From: Fidelibacterota bacterium
GTDB taxonomy: Bacteria; Pseudomonadota; Alphaproteobacteria; Rhodospirillales; Rhodospirillaceae
DNA: 44,406 nt
Assembly (NCBI GenBank): GCA_947475895.1
Contig: CANJMF010000024.1
Span: 1-44,406 of the forward strand
Reading direction: 5' to 3'
Part shown: piece after piece, positions 36,745 to 44,406 of the stretch
How positions within the stretch are numbered: the first letter of the stretch is position 1
Layout: the number at the start of each line of letters is the position of its first letter
Notes under the pieces: generated by a model
What the model was told of the DNA's origin: nothing
Databases searched by the model: none
Seen by the model: the letters and a program-made list of their open reading frames with translations, nothing else
Made by a program: the position numbers and the translations under genes

Positions 36745-38607
36745 ATGGCATCCTTTTCTCCGCAGTTCCTGGACGAAATTCGCACGCGCATCTCGGTGTC
36801 GTCCGTGGTGGGGCGGCGCGTGAAGCTGATTCGCAAGGGCCGCGAATATGTGGGCCTCAGCCCGTTCTCCAATGAAAAGTCGCCGTCGTTCACCGTGAGC
36901 GACGAGAAGGGTTTTTATCACTGCTTCTCGACCCAAGAGCACGGCGACATCTTCACCTTTATGATGAAGACGCAAAACCTGACGTTCCCGGAAGCGGTGG
37001 AGCGCCTTGCAGAAGAAGCCGGCCTCGAGATGCCGCGTCAAACGCGCGAAGAAGTTGAGCAAGCACAGCGCGGAAACGAATTGCGCGAAACAGTGGAAGC
37101 GGCGTGCGGGATTTTCGAACAGATGCTGCATGCGCCGGAAGGTGCGCGCGCCCTCGCGTATTTGAAGGGCCGCGGCCTCAGCGATGCGACCATCAAACGC
37201 TTTCGGTTGGGGTATGCGCCAAGCGGCAACGTCGTCAAAACCAAACTGCTCGCGCGCGGTATGGCTGAAGCGCCGATGCTGGAAACGCGCATGCTGTCGC
37301 CGGGAAAAGACGGCCGTGAGTCTTTCGACTTCTTTCGCGACCGGGTGATCTTTCCGATTTGCGATGCGCGCGGACGGCCGGTTGCTTTTGGTGGCCGCAT
37401 CATGGGCGAGGGCGAGCCGAAGTATCTGAACTCGCCGGATACGCCGCTATTTCATAAGGGCCAGATGCTCTACGGCCTCGACCTCGCGCGCAACGCGGCC
37501 GCCGACAAACGCGAGATCATCATCGCCGAAGGCTACATGGATGTGATCGCCTTAGCGCAGGCCGGGTTTACGCACGCGGTCGCGCCGCTCGGGACCGCGC
37601 TCACGGAATTGCAGCTTGAGTTGTTATGGCGCATGGCGCCGGAGCCCACGCTGTGTTTCGACGGCGATAAAGCCGGCCGTGCAGCAGCTTTGCGCGCGGC
37701 TGAGCGCGCGTTGCCGATGTTGAAGCCGGGCTACTCGCTGCGGTTCGCGCTTTTGCCGCCGGGCAAGGACCCGGACGATATCTGCCGCAATGCCGGACCC
37801 GAAGCCATGGCCGAGCTGCTGGCGGCGGCTATTCCCCTCTCTGACGTCGTTTGGCGGCAGCTGGTGGGTGAGCACCCCATCGATACCCCCGAACGCCGGG
37901 CCGCCCTGGAACGGGACGCCAGCGCGAAGGCCAGCCAGATCGCCGATGGCACGGTTCAGACCCAATATGCCCGCCTTTTTCGGGAGCGCCTGTTTGAACT
38001 CTTCCGGCCCTCGAAAGCCGCCCCCGGCAAAAATCGCGGGTTTCCCTCTAAAAACCGCCCCAAGGGGTATGAGTCACCCCGGTTATCCACAGCCCCCATT
38101 AACCGGGCGCTGCCGCCCGATTCGCACGGTCAGCGCCGGGTTCGGGAACGCATCCTCCTGGCGACCCTCCTAAATCACCCCGAAATCAGCGAACATGTGG
38201 AAGAACGCCTTGGTTCTATGGCTTTTTCTGACGTTCGGCTTGACTCACTGAGGCAAACCGCCGTAATCCACATCGCTCAAAATTCGGAACTTGATTTCGC
38301 GGGTTTGCAGGCCCACTTAGCCAATCGAGGGTTTGGCGATGAGCTTGCGAATCTTCTGGATTCTGGCATTTACGTCCACGCGGGTTTCGCGCGTCCATCC
38401 GCTCCGGTGGACCAAGCGATTGCTGGATGGGACCATACCTTCGCCCTATGCCATGGGGCCGAACTGGAGGCGGATCTCAAGCGTGCCGAGATAGAATTGG
38501 CGGAGAACCCCTCGGAGCAGGCTTTTGCGACATTCAAAGCATTGCAGGATCAAAGCAGAGCTGGGGCCGGGGAAGATGATGACGGCCTAGATAACGATAC
38601 CCATTAA
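36745..38607 (+). CDS. dnaG: DNA primase DnaG with a degenerate zinc site
   Basis: Makes the RNA primers of replication. The 620 residues include the N-terminal zinc-binding-type domain, the TOPRIM catalytic core with EGYMDVIALAQAGF, APLGTALTE and the acidic LCFDGDKAGRAAA, and a C-terminal DnaB-interacting region after a Pro/Lys-rich linker (about residue 420-450). The usual Cys-His-Cys-Cys set is mostly gone: GLSPFSNEK has Ser39 and Ser42 where Cys and His are expected, Cys60 is kept, and Thr63 replaces the last Cys. The frame is intact and surrounding residues are conserved, so this is not a frameshift. ATG 36745 has no strong ribosome site. rpoD follows 48 bp downstream. Confidence 0.96.
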   Translation: MASFSPQFLDEIRTRISVSSVVGRRVKLIRKGREYVGLSPFSNEKSPSFTVSDEKGFYHCFSTQEHGDIFTFMMKTQNLTFPEAVERLAEEAGLEMPRQTREEVEQAQRGNELRETVEAACGIFEQMLHAPEGARALAYLKGRGLSDATIKRFRLGYAPSGNVVKTKLLARGMAEAPMLETRMLSPGKDGRESFDFFRDRVIFPICDARGRPVAFGGRIMGEGEPKYLNSPDTPLFHKGQMLYGLDLARNAAADKREIIIAEGYMDVIALAQAGFTHAVAPLGTALTELQLELLWRMAPEPTLCFDGDKAGRAAALRAAERALPMLKPGYSLRFALLPPGKDPDDICRNAGPEAMAELLAAAIPLSDVVWRQLVGEHPIDTPERRAALERDASAKASQIADGTVQTQYARLFRERLFELFRPSKAAPGKNRGFPSKNRPKGYESPRLSTAPINRALPPDSHGQRRVRERILLATLLNHPEISEHVEERLGSMAFSDVRLDSLRQTAVIHIAQNSELDFAGLQAHLANRGFGDELANLLDSGIYVHAGFARPSAPVDQAIAGWDHTFALCHGAELEADLKRAEIELAENPSEQAFATFKALQDQSRAGAGEDDDGLDNDTH

Positions 38608-38655
38608 CGTAAGGGCTAGGCGCTGCTGAAAAGCGGCCCCGTAAAAGGAAACGCG

Positions 38656-40959
38656 ATGCCAGTGAAACCGGCAGCTAAAGCAAAAACCAACGGCAAGACA
38701 GCGGCGCCTGCAAAGGCTGCCCCGAAAGCGGCGTTGAAAGCGGTTCCGGCGAAAGCGGTTCCGGCGAAAGCGGTTCCGGCGAAAGCGGCTCCGGCGAAAC
38801 CGACCGCGAAAGCCGCAGCGCCTGCGGCGAAAACCGCGCCCGGCAAGGCTGTGCCCGCTGCCAAAGGACCGGCGGCGAAGGTGAACCCGCAGCTGGTTGC
38901 CAAGCCCGGCATCGTGAAGCCCGGACAAAAGCAAAAAGACGAAACCGCAGACGCGCAAACGCCGGCAACGCCCGGTGATTCGCCGCTGCTCGATTCCACC
39001 AATGCATCCATCAAAAAGCTCATCGCGAAAGCGAAAGAGCGCGGCTACATTACGTATGACGAACTGAACGCTGCGTTGCCTTCGGAGGAAATGACCTCCG
39101 AACAGATCGAAGATACCATGTCGATGTTGTCCGAAATGGGCATCAACGTGGTGGAAGGCGACGAGCCCGACGAAGATAAGGAAGAAAAAGCCGAAGGCGA
39201 AGATTCGCCGAAGTCCGAAGCCTATAGCGGCGGCAATATCGACGAAGACGACGTCGGCCGTACCGACGACCCGGTGCGCATGTACTTGCGCGAAATGGGT
39301 TCGGTGGAATTGCTGTCACGCGAAGGCGAAATCGCCATTGCGAAGCGCATCGAAGCGGGCCGCGAGATGATGATCGGCGGTATTTGCGAAAGCCCCATCA
39401 CCATTCGTTCGCTGCTGTCGTGGCATGACTCGTTGCAGGACGGCAAAATGCTCCTGCGCGACATCATCGATCTCGACGCGACATACGGCGCAGGCGCCAG
39501 CGACACCGCATCCGACCAAGAGTTGGAAGTGGACGTTGTGTCCGAACCTGCCGATGGATCGGAAGAAGCACCCAAGCCTGCCAATGGCCGCCCCAGCAGT
39601 GCGGAAGCGCGGCCGGGACAGCCGGGCATTCCGGGCGCGCAGCCGGGCGTGCCGGGGCAGCCGAGCAGCCTCGATGAGAACGACGAAGCGGCCGTGTCGC
39701 TTGCCGCGATGGAATCGTCGCTGATGCCGCAGGTGCTGGAAGCGTTCGAAAAGATCGCTGCCACCTATAACAAAATGAAGAAGTCGCAAGAGTCGCGGCT
39801 TGAGACCATGCAGCAGGGCGGCGAGATCGACAAAGCCGTGGAACGCAAGTTTCAGAAGGTGAAGGTCGAGCTGGTCGAGCTGATGGAAGCCGTGCATCTC
39901 AATAATGCGCGTATTGAATCGCTCGTCGAGCAACTCAACGACCTCAATCGCAAGCTGATCGGCTTCGAAGGCCAGTTGCTGCGCTATGCCTTGAAATCGC
40001 GCATCAAGCGCGAAGAGTTCCTTGAGAACTATTACGGCAGCGAACTCGATCCGAATTGGTTGAAGCGCGTCACCAAGCTTCCGACCAAGGGCTGGAAAGA
40101 TTTCGGCCTGCGTTATGAAAAAGTGATCGAAGAAACCCGTGCGCAAGTTTCGGGCATTGCCGATGTGGCCGGCGTCTCGATCGGCGAATTCCGCCGCATT
40201 GTGAACACGGTGCAAAAGGGCGAACGCGAAGCCAGCCGCGCGAAGAAAGAGATGATCGAAGCCAACTTGCGCCTCGTGATCTCGATTGCCAAAAAATACA
40301 CCAACCGCGGTTTGCAGTTCCTCGATCTCATTCAGGAAGGCAACATCGGCCTCATGAAAGCGGTCGATAAGTTCGAATACCGCCGCGGTTATAAATTCTC
40401 GACCTATGCGACGTGGTGGATTCGTCAGGCGATTACGCGTTCGATCGCCGACCAGGCGCGCACCATCCGTATTCCGGTGCATATGATCGAGACGATCAAC
40501 AAGCTCGTTCGTACGTCGCGCCAGATGCTGCACGAAATCGGCCGCGAGCCGACGCCGGAAGAGTTGGCGGAAAAGCTGCAGATGCCGCTAGAGAAAGTGC
40601 GCAAGGTTTTAAAGATCGCGAAAGAGCCGATCTCCCTCGAAACGCCGATCGGCGACGAGGAAGACAGCCACTTGGGCGATTTCATCGAAGACAAAAACGC
40701 CGTGCAGCCGCTCGATGCCGCCATCAACGGCAACTTGCGCGAAACCTGCACACGCGTGCTGGCGAGCCTGACGGCCCGCGAAGAGCGCGTGCTGCGCATG
40801 CGCTTTGGTATCGGCATGAACACCGATCATACACTGGAAGAAGTTGGCCAGCAGTTCTCGGTCACGCGTGAGCGAATACGCCAGATCGAAGCCAAGGCCT
40901 TGCGCAAGCTCAAGCATCCGAGCCGCTCGCGCAAACTTCGCAGCTTCCTCGACAACTGA
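38656..40959 (+). CDS. rpoD: RNA polymerase primary sigma factor RpoD with a basic N-terminal extension
   Basis: The housekeeping sigma-70. Regions 1.2 ([31 protein letters not shown]), 2.1-2.4 ([56 protein letters not shown]), 3 and 4.2 ([28 protein letters not shown]) are all present and standard. At 767 residues it is longer than usual. The extra length lies in an Ala/Lys/Pro-rich N-terminus, about residues 1-90, including four KAVPA units encoded by a 15-bp tandem repeat, followed by an acidic stretch of region 1.1. ATG 38656 begins this extension; a shorter protein started later is possible. dnaG-rpoD is a typical pair, and a CAU tRNA follows the terminator. Confidence 0.97.
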   Translation: MPVKPAAKAKTNGKTAAPAKAAPKAALKAVPAKAVPAKAVPAKAAPAKPTAKAAAPAAKTAPGKAVPAAKGPAAKVNPQLVAKPGIVKPGQKQKDETADAQTPATPGDSPLLDSTNASIKKLIAKAKERGYITYDELNAALPSEEMTSEQIEDTMSMLSEMGINVVEGDEPDEDKEEKAEGEDSPKSEAYSGGNIDEDDVGRTDDPVRMYLREMGSVELLSREGEIAIAKRIEAGREMMIGGICESPITIRSLLSWHDSLQDGKMLLRDIIDLDATYGAGASDTASDQELEVDVVSEPADGSEEAPKPANGRPSSAEARPGQPGIPGAQPGVPGQPSSLDENDEAAVSLAAMESSLMPQVLEAFEKIAATYNKMKKSQESRLETMQQGGEIDKAVERKFQKVKVELVELMEAVHLNNARIESLVEQLNDLNRKLIGFEGQLLRYALKSRIKREEFLENYYGSELDPNWLKRVTKLPTKGWKDFGLRYEKVIEETRAQVSGIADVAGVSIGEFRRIVNTVQKGEREASRAKKEMIEANLRLVISIAKKYTNRGLQFLDLIQEGNIGLMKAVDKFEYRRGYKFSTYATWWIRQAITRSIADQARTIRIPVHMIETINKLVRTSRQMLHEIGREPTPEELAEKLQMPLEKVRKVLKIAKEPISLETPIGDEEDSHLGDFIEDKNAVQPLDAAINGNLRETCTRVLASLTAREERVLRMRFGIGMNTDHTLEEVGQQFSVTRERIRQIEAKALRKLKHPSRSRKLRSFLDN
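38736..38795 (+). repeat. 15-bp tandem repeat in the rpoD 5' region
   Basis: GAAAGCGGTTCCGGC occurs four times in a row (38736-38750, 38751-38765, 38766-38780, 38781-38795; the last has T to C). Three copies are identical. It encodes KAVPA units. Confidence 0.95.
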
Positions 40960-40981
40960 TCGACGGAAGCAAACGATTTAA

Positions 40982-41020
40982 AAAACGGCCGGCGGATGTT
41001 TCCGCTGGCCGTTTTGTTTT
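40982..41020 (+). terminator. Terminator of rpoD
   Basis: AAAACGGCCGGCGGA (40982-40996) pairs with TCCGCTGGCCGTTTT (41001-41015) apart from one G-T pair, with a 4-nt loop and a T-rich tail. Confidence 0.9.
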
Positions 41021-41059
41021 GAGGAGCACCGCATCGGCGTTCGATGCGAAAGCGGGTGG

Positions 41060-41136
41060 GGGCCCGTAGCTCAATTGGTTAGAGCAGGCCGCTCATAACG
41101 GTCTGGTTGCAGGTTCAAGTCCTGCCGGGCCCACCA
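41060..41136 (+). tRNA. tRNA with CAU anticodon, probably tRNA-Ile2
   Basis: A complete 77-nt tRNA with encoded CCA. The acceptor stem is GGGCCCG/CGGGCCC, the D arm contains AGCTCAATTGGTTAGAGC, the anticodon loop is CTCATAA (anticodon CAU), and the T arm is GCAGG-TTCAAGT-CCTGC. A CAU tRNA may be initiator Met, elongator Met or Ile2 (made Ile-specific by TilS lysidine). The pairs C4-G69 and C5-G68, recognised by TilS in E. coli Ile2 but absent from its elongator Met tRNA, favour Ile2. It lies 3' of rpoD and 5' of a probable island. Confidence 0.9.
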
Positions 41137-41147
41137 ATCTTTCAACG

Positions 41148-41198
41148 ACTTACGGCATGCCGTCTTTTCGATCTGTACGCCGTAAGTGCGCCGTAAGT
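41148..41198. repeat. Arm-like repeats just 3' of the tRNA
   Basis: ACTTACGGC (41148-41156) is inverted against GCCGTAAGT at 41179-41187 and 41190-41198, the latter two spaced by 11 bp. Such repeats next to a tRNA 3' end resemble integrase arm sites of an attachment region. No integrase gene is in the window, so this stays an inference. Confidence 0.45.
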
Positions 41199-41293
41199 GC
41201 AGTCGTTCGCACTATTCGTCGAAGTGCGCTGACGTGCGTCAACATTAGACAGGAGCGTAACTTGTCGGGGTGGCCGGAGAGGGGACGAAAAAG

Positions 41294-41986
41294 TCACGCT
41301 TCAGAGTAGGCGACGAATATTTCGACGCTGTAGAGCCTGAAAAACTTCAGGTACCGGTGAAACATTCCCAGACCGACAATAGTCGCTACCAAGGCGTGCC
41401 AGCACTGTGTCTCTACCCCCACTGACCAGCCATGGCACCGCCATCCGACTGCTGCATCTGTCAGAAAGATCAGGGCTCCTGTCAGGGCGACGAACGACAG
41501 ATTTCTGCAAAAACCATAGAGCTTCAGGAATGTCTCCATACGCGCGTACGCCGTCGGATCGCGCTTAGCGATAGGAAAGGCACACCAAAAAATTTCCTCA
41601 CCCGTGACCGCCCGACCAGCGTCACGGGCCGCTCGATCGGTGACTTTGCCGCGCAGTCGGCTATCCAATGGCGAATAGTAATCCTGCAGAAAGCTTTTCT
41701 TGAGAACGATGCGCCATCCCAGCGGTCGGATCGACATCAGGTTTACTGATGGACGAAAAAGCACATGGTTCACAAACTGACGCTCAAGAAGCCATCCGGA
41801 AGGTGCAGCGAGAAGCTGACCCAACACATAAGCGGACGCGATAACTAGGACTCCATCGGCCACCTTCCATTCCGCGTTTAGTAGGAAGTGGGTAGAAAAC
41901 GCAACGTCCCAAACTAGCAACGCGGCCAATCCGCTCGCGATGTAAGCGAAAACTTCGTAGTCGGAAAATCGGGCAAACTTGTCCAT
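41294..41986 (-). CDS. Multi-pass membrane protein linked to the E2-E1-JAB gene
   Basis: A 230-residue protein with about four hydrophobic helices: two near the N-terminus (residues about 12-36 and 42-66) and two near the C-terminus (about 160-184 and 190-210). A charged cytosolic middle (KSFLQDYYSPLDSRLRGKVTDRAARD) lies between them. I recognise no family. It begins 2 bp after the E2-E1-JAB stop, so the two are co-transcribed. In defence loci a small membrane protein next to a signalling or conjugation enzyme is often the membrane-damaging effector; that role here is a guess. Codon use is less GC-biased than in the core genome. Confidence 0.65.
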   Translation of the reverse strand: MDKFARFSDYEVFAYIASGLAALLVWDVAFSTHFLLNAEWKVADGVLVIASAYVLGQLLAAPSGWLLERQFVNHVLFRPSVNLMSIRPLGWRIVLKKSFLQDYYSPLDSRLRGKVTDRAARDAGRAVTGEEIFWCAFPIAKRDPTAYARMETFLKLYGFCRNLSFVALTGALIFLTDAAVGWRCHGWSVGVETQCWHALVATIVGLGMFHRYLKFFRLYSVEIFVAYSEA

Positions 41987-41988
41987 GG

Positions 41989-44277
41989 CTATATCGCACC
42001 AACAACGAGAGAGGTTTCTGCCATCGTAGCCCGATAACCGCCGGGCGTATGGATCAGGAGAAACGAAGGATTGGGACCTGCCAGGGCAATGGCACGGGCA
42101 GTGGCGCGGTCGAGAGGCGACGGCCCAGAGGTTCTCAGATGACTATGCCAAGTTCCAAGGCAATAAAGGCTTGCGCTATGACCGGCCACATAGGAATCCA
42201 ACACCTTCCGCAGTCCCTTAGTGCCGAGAACGAACTCCATCGCGCTTCTAGTGCTGTCTTCAGGAGCGGGCAGCACGTCTTCAATATAAAACGTCCGGGC
42301 GGCTTCCGACACGCGCCCCACCATCACTCCACCCGTCTCGACTGCCGGCCACCGGGCGACTTCAGCAGTCATTTTTTCGTCTGCCTTTTTCGAAATCCGC
42401 ACCTGCCAGTCAGAGCCGTCGATAGTTAGAACGACCGTGGGATAGATTACGTATGACGTCCAAAGAACGCTGAGGCCATCTGTACCAACCACACCCCACT
42501 GAATTATCCCTCCGCCGTTCGGGAGTCCTGTCGTTTGCATCTTCGCAATCTGCTCGGCCATTGGGGCGGCCATCATCGAAATCCTAGAGTCCGAAATCGC
42601 CATTGTTGCGGAACCGCAGCCCTCTCCGACATTGCGCCGCAGCAGGTTTGATCCCCGTTTCCACATCAAGTCTCGAAGGTCGGCGCGCTCAGCGATCAGC
42701 GCATACGCCTGAGTGATAAGATCGCCGGTGTTGGGGTTGCGATCGGGTCCCTCCACAGTTGCTAGCCCTACATGCCCATCCGCGAATAGGGATGTCTCAA
42801 TGACACAAGGTATTTGAGCTTCTGTTGAAGCGAAAGCCTCTCTGACAATGAGAGATGCCGTTGAATTTACAGTAGCCCAGTGGCGCCTTGGAAAGGCATG
42901 CTTAGCCTTCGCAGGCTCGCCAAGGATCGAGATCACGTTGTCGTCAATGGCTTCGGCCTTGCCGCCCAAGCCATCAATCGCGCTCTTAAGGGCCGTCGCT
43001 TTACCTCCCATCCAGCCGAGCTGGATTCCGTCAGTGCCAGGGAGCAAGGCATGACGGGCCGCGTTGTGAGGCAGCAAATTTGCCTTGTCGATGACGATCG
43101 TTGGTGCGCGGCCAGCGCGACTTAGATGGATGCTTATTTTAGAACCAAGACTGCCGGCTCCCACCTGTATCCATGGAAGAGACGGGCTATGGTCGTCGTC
43201 TCCCGACAGTTCCCGAAGCATCGGTACGCTAATCGCGTGTCGGTGGGCGGTGGGTCGAACCGGAGTGCGATCTCCATCTGCTAGGAGATTAGGCGCGGAA
43301 ACCTCGACGATGTACGGACATAGCTCAATCGGACTTGATGTCTTTATCAAGTTGAATGGCCGACGCGCGGCCAAGATGATGAGGAGAGGAAATCTCTTCC
43401 CTCCGCGATAGGTTCCAAAACACCGGTGGAGCCAACCTAACGCGGATTGCAAAGACTCCAGGCAGCCATACTCTTCCGCGCGAGCTTTTAGGCTTTCGAT
43501 GTCTGTAACGGTTTCTGGGGTATAGCGATCCGCTATGATCGGTTCGCCGGATGGACGCTTGCCCGGCCAGACAAATAGTCCGACGGACCGACCGAACGTT
43601 ATTTTTGAGCCCTTGCGGGGAAGGTGCTCGCCGAAGAGATCACCAATATTCTCTGGGTTAGGTTTTGCAGGCGTCTTGTTGAGCTCGCCAATAAATTCTG
43701 TTGATCCGTTCGATCGACTCCATCGCAGATATTCAAAACCAAACGCCGCGTGTCCACCGTCACGTGTAACGAGAGATCGCAGATAAGCCGCATCCGCGAC
43801 GGCAACGTCATCTAGGGTATCTCGCCGAACTGGCTCCCAGCCCTGTTTGGGATCTATCAACGTCTCCATCGCGGCATTCTCAAGCCAGACGACTAGCTGG
43901 TTCAGAACTGCCAGGAAGCCTTGGGCCTGAAGCAGCTCAATCAATGGACCGTCGTATATGCATGGGACGGGCGGCCAGTCAGGCCGACCCCCGTTGAAGT
44001 GAGCCAACGACCGGTCGAAATCGTTCCGCAGAAAAATGGATGGTGGCGCCAACGGAAAATTGCGTGGAAAAAATAGATCGACCGGTTCCCGCGCCAACAC
44101 CCCGTTTGGACTCCTGCCGTCCGCCAACCACGCATTCGGCAAGGAGGGATGGACAACGATACGCACGGCAATCTCCCCGTCCTCGTCACCAGCTCCGAGC
44201 ACCTCGATATTCGAGATGGCCGGATGGCTGGCGGCGAGGCGGAGCGCGCGTGTTACAGTGACCTGACGGCTTTTTTT
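41989..44277 (-). CDS. E2-E1-JAB fusion (bacterial ubiquitin-like conjugation enzyme), 5' end cut by an IS
   Basis: One polypeptide joins three ubiquitin-pathway modules (residue numbers count from TTG 44400 of the open frame). An E2-like domain (about 45-180) has FPLAPPSIFL and the likely catalytic Cys147 in PCIYDGPL. An E1/ThiF domain (about 400-650) has the nucleotide loop VGAGSLGSK, Asp438, Asn446-Arg449-His450, and a probable catalytic Cys595 in GEGCGSAT. A JAB/MPN peptidase (about 670-803) has Glu688, His752 and His754 in WHSH, then Ser761 and Asp764. All catalytic residues are present. The ORF runs on into an IS3-type element, so residues 1-41 are not native; the first native in-frame start is GTG 44202, which would cut the E2 domain. 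Expression is doubtful unless the IS supplies a start. Confidence 0.82.
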   Translation of the reverse strand, partial: KKSRQVTVTRALRLAASHPAISNIEVLGAGDEDGEIAVRIVVHPSLPNAWLADGRSPNGVLAREPVDLFFPRNFPLAPPSIFLRNDFDRSLAHFNGGRPDWPPVPCIYDGPLIELLQAQGFLAVLNQLVVWLENAAMETLIDPKQGWEPVRRDTLDDVAVADAAYLRSLVTRDGGHAAFGFEYLRWSRSNGSTEFIGELNKTPAKPNPENIGDLFGEHLPRKGSKITFGRSVGLFVWPGKRPSGEPIIADRYTPETVTDIESLKARAEEYGCLESLQSALGWLHRCFGTYRGGKRFPLLIILAARRPFNLIKTSSPIELCPYIVEVSAPNLLADGDRTPVRPTAHRHAISVPMLRELSGDDDHSPSLPWIQVGAGSLGSKISIHLSRAGRAPTIVIDKANLLPHNAARHALLPGTDGIQLGWMGGKATALKSAIDGLGGKAEAIDDNVISILGEPAKAKHAFPRRHWATVNSTASLIVREAFASTEAQIPCVIETSLFADGHVGLATVEGPDRNPNTGDLITQAYALIAERADLRDLMWKRGSNLLRRNVGEGCGSATMAISDSRISMMAAPMAEQIAKMQTTGLPNGGGIIQWGVVGTDGLSVLWTSYVIYPTVVLTIDGSDWQVRISKKADEKMTAEVARWPAVETGGVMVGRVSEAARTFYIEDVLPAPEDSTRSAMEFVLGTKGLRKVLDSYVAGHSASLYCLGTWHSHLRTSGPSPLDRATARAIALAGPNPSFLLIHTPGGYRATMAETSLVVGAI

Positions 44278-44406
44278 GTACCGGTCGATTTGAGAGAATT
44301 GACCCTGACAGAAGGAGCTGAAGATGGGGAAACGTGGATTTGGTGCCGAGCAGATTGTTTCCAAGTTAAGGCAGATCGAGGTGCTGATGGCGCAGGGCAA
44401 GACTGC
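44278..44406 (+). mobile_element. Left end of an IS3-family insertion sequence (partial)
   Basis: The transposase start at 44324 places the left end of the element between about 44259 (TGACCTG) and 44278 (TGTACC), both plausible terminal TG sequences. The right part lies beyond the window. The insertion falls at the 5' end of the E2-E1-JAB gene. Confidence 0.65.
44324..44406 (+). CDS. IS3-family transposase OrfA (partial)
   Basis: The first 27 residues, beginning MGKRGFGAEQIVSKLRQIE, match the N-terminal HTH of IS3-family OrfA proteins (x-x-x-F-x-x-E-Q-I-x-x-x-L-R-x-x-E, then a Q-G-K-T segment). GGAGCTG lies 6 nt before ATG 44324. The gene continues past the window edge. Confidence 0.8.
   Translation, partial: MGKRGFGAEQIVSKLRQIEVLMAQGKT

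Noticed and set aside
36850-36940. Frameshift explaining the lost zinc ligands of DnaG
   Set aside because: The frame and all flanking conserved residues are intact on both sides, so the changes are point substitutions.

Overview
The window looks like an alphaproteobacterial chromosome. The evidence is a GTTC-N7-GTTC LexA box in front of recA, a eukaryote-type NADP isocitrate dehydrogenase, a phasin with a PhaR-like promoter, a two-subunit CarAB, and the aatA / LysR (LsrB-VtlR type) / trxB neighbourhood. I cannot fix the order from sequence alone. Most of the window (about 2.2-41.1 kb) is GC-rich core genome. Both ends are accessory, with uneven codon use and broken genes.

Layout. 1-2.1 kb: an FkbM methyltransferase lacking its N-terminus, a small orphan ORF, a DUF1508 (YegP-like) protein with a clean terminator, and an MltR-like fragment. 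2.2-7.7 kb: SOS-controlled recA, a cupin protein, alaS and a phasin gene. 7.7-11.9 kb: a MoxR ATPase/VWA pair, crcB, a cysteine-cluster protein and an isolated rsmJ. 11.9-16.7 kb (minus): an LPMO-like secreted protein, a secreted alpha/beta hydrolase, beta-carbonic anhydrase, icd and a LOG-family protein. 16.9-22.8 kb (plus): two tandem class II cytochromes c, a three-haem cytochrome c, a membrane protein, a LysM protein, then psd-pssA. 22.8-30.3 kb: uvrB, aatA, two tandem small-RNA genes, lysR-trxB, an Lrp regulator and greA. 30.3-41.1 kb: carBA, a YqeY protein, a glycosyltransferase-like protein, dnaG-rpoD and a CAU tRNA.

Two regions stand out. First, 26.43-26.88 kb holds two homologous, tandem, minus-strand RNA genes of about 118 nt. 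Each has a perfect 13-bp terminator stem with a UCCUCCC loop, an exposed CUCUCUCC (anti-Shine-Dalgarno) tract, an identical 31-nt core, and a T-N11-A LysR box centred 64 nt upstream of the predicted start. They sit directly downstream of an LsrB/VtlR-type LysR gene and trxB, and next to aatA. That is the neighbourhood of the rhizobial AbcR1/AbcR2 sRNAs, so I read them as a VtlR-AbcR-like circuit.

Second, 3' of the CAU tRNA lies a probable genomic island. It carries a single polypeptide with an E2-like, an E1-like (ThiF) and a JAB peptidase domain, followed 2 bp later by a multi-pass membrane protein. This is a bacterial ubiquitin-like conjugation locus of the kind tied to phage defence. Its 5' end is cut by an IS3-family element at the right edge of the window, so the ubiquitin-like partner is not visible.

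Other points of interest: DnaG lacks three of its four expected zinc ligands; RpoD has an Ala/Lys/Pro-rich N-terminal extension built from a 15-bp tandem repeat; greA and a membrane-protein gene each start immediately after an intrinsic terminator; and a strong promoter in front of the phasin gene is flanked by TTGC/GCAA palindromes.
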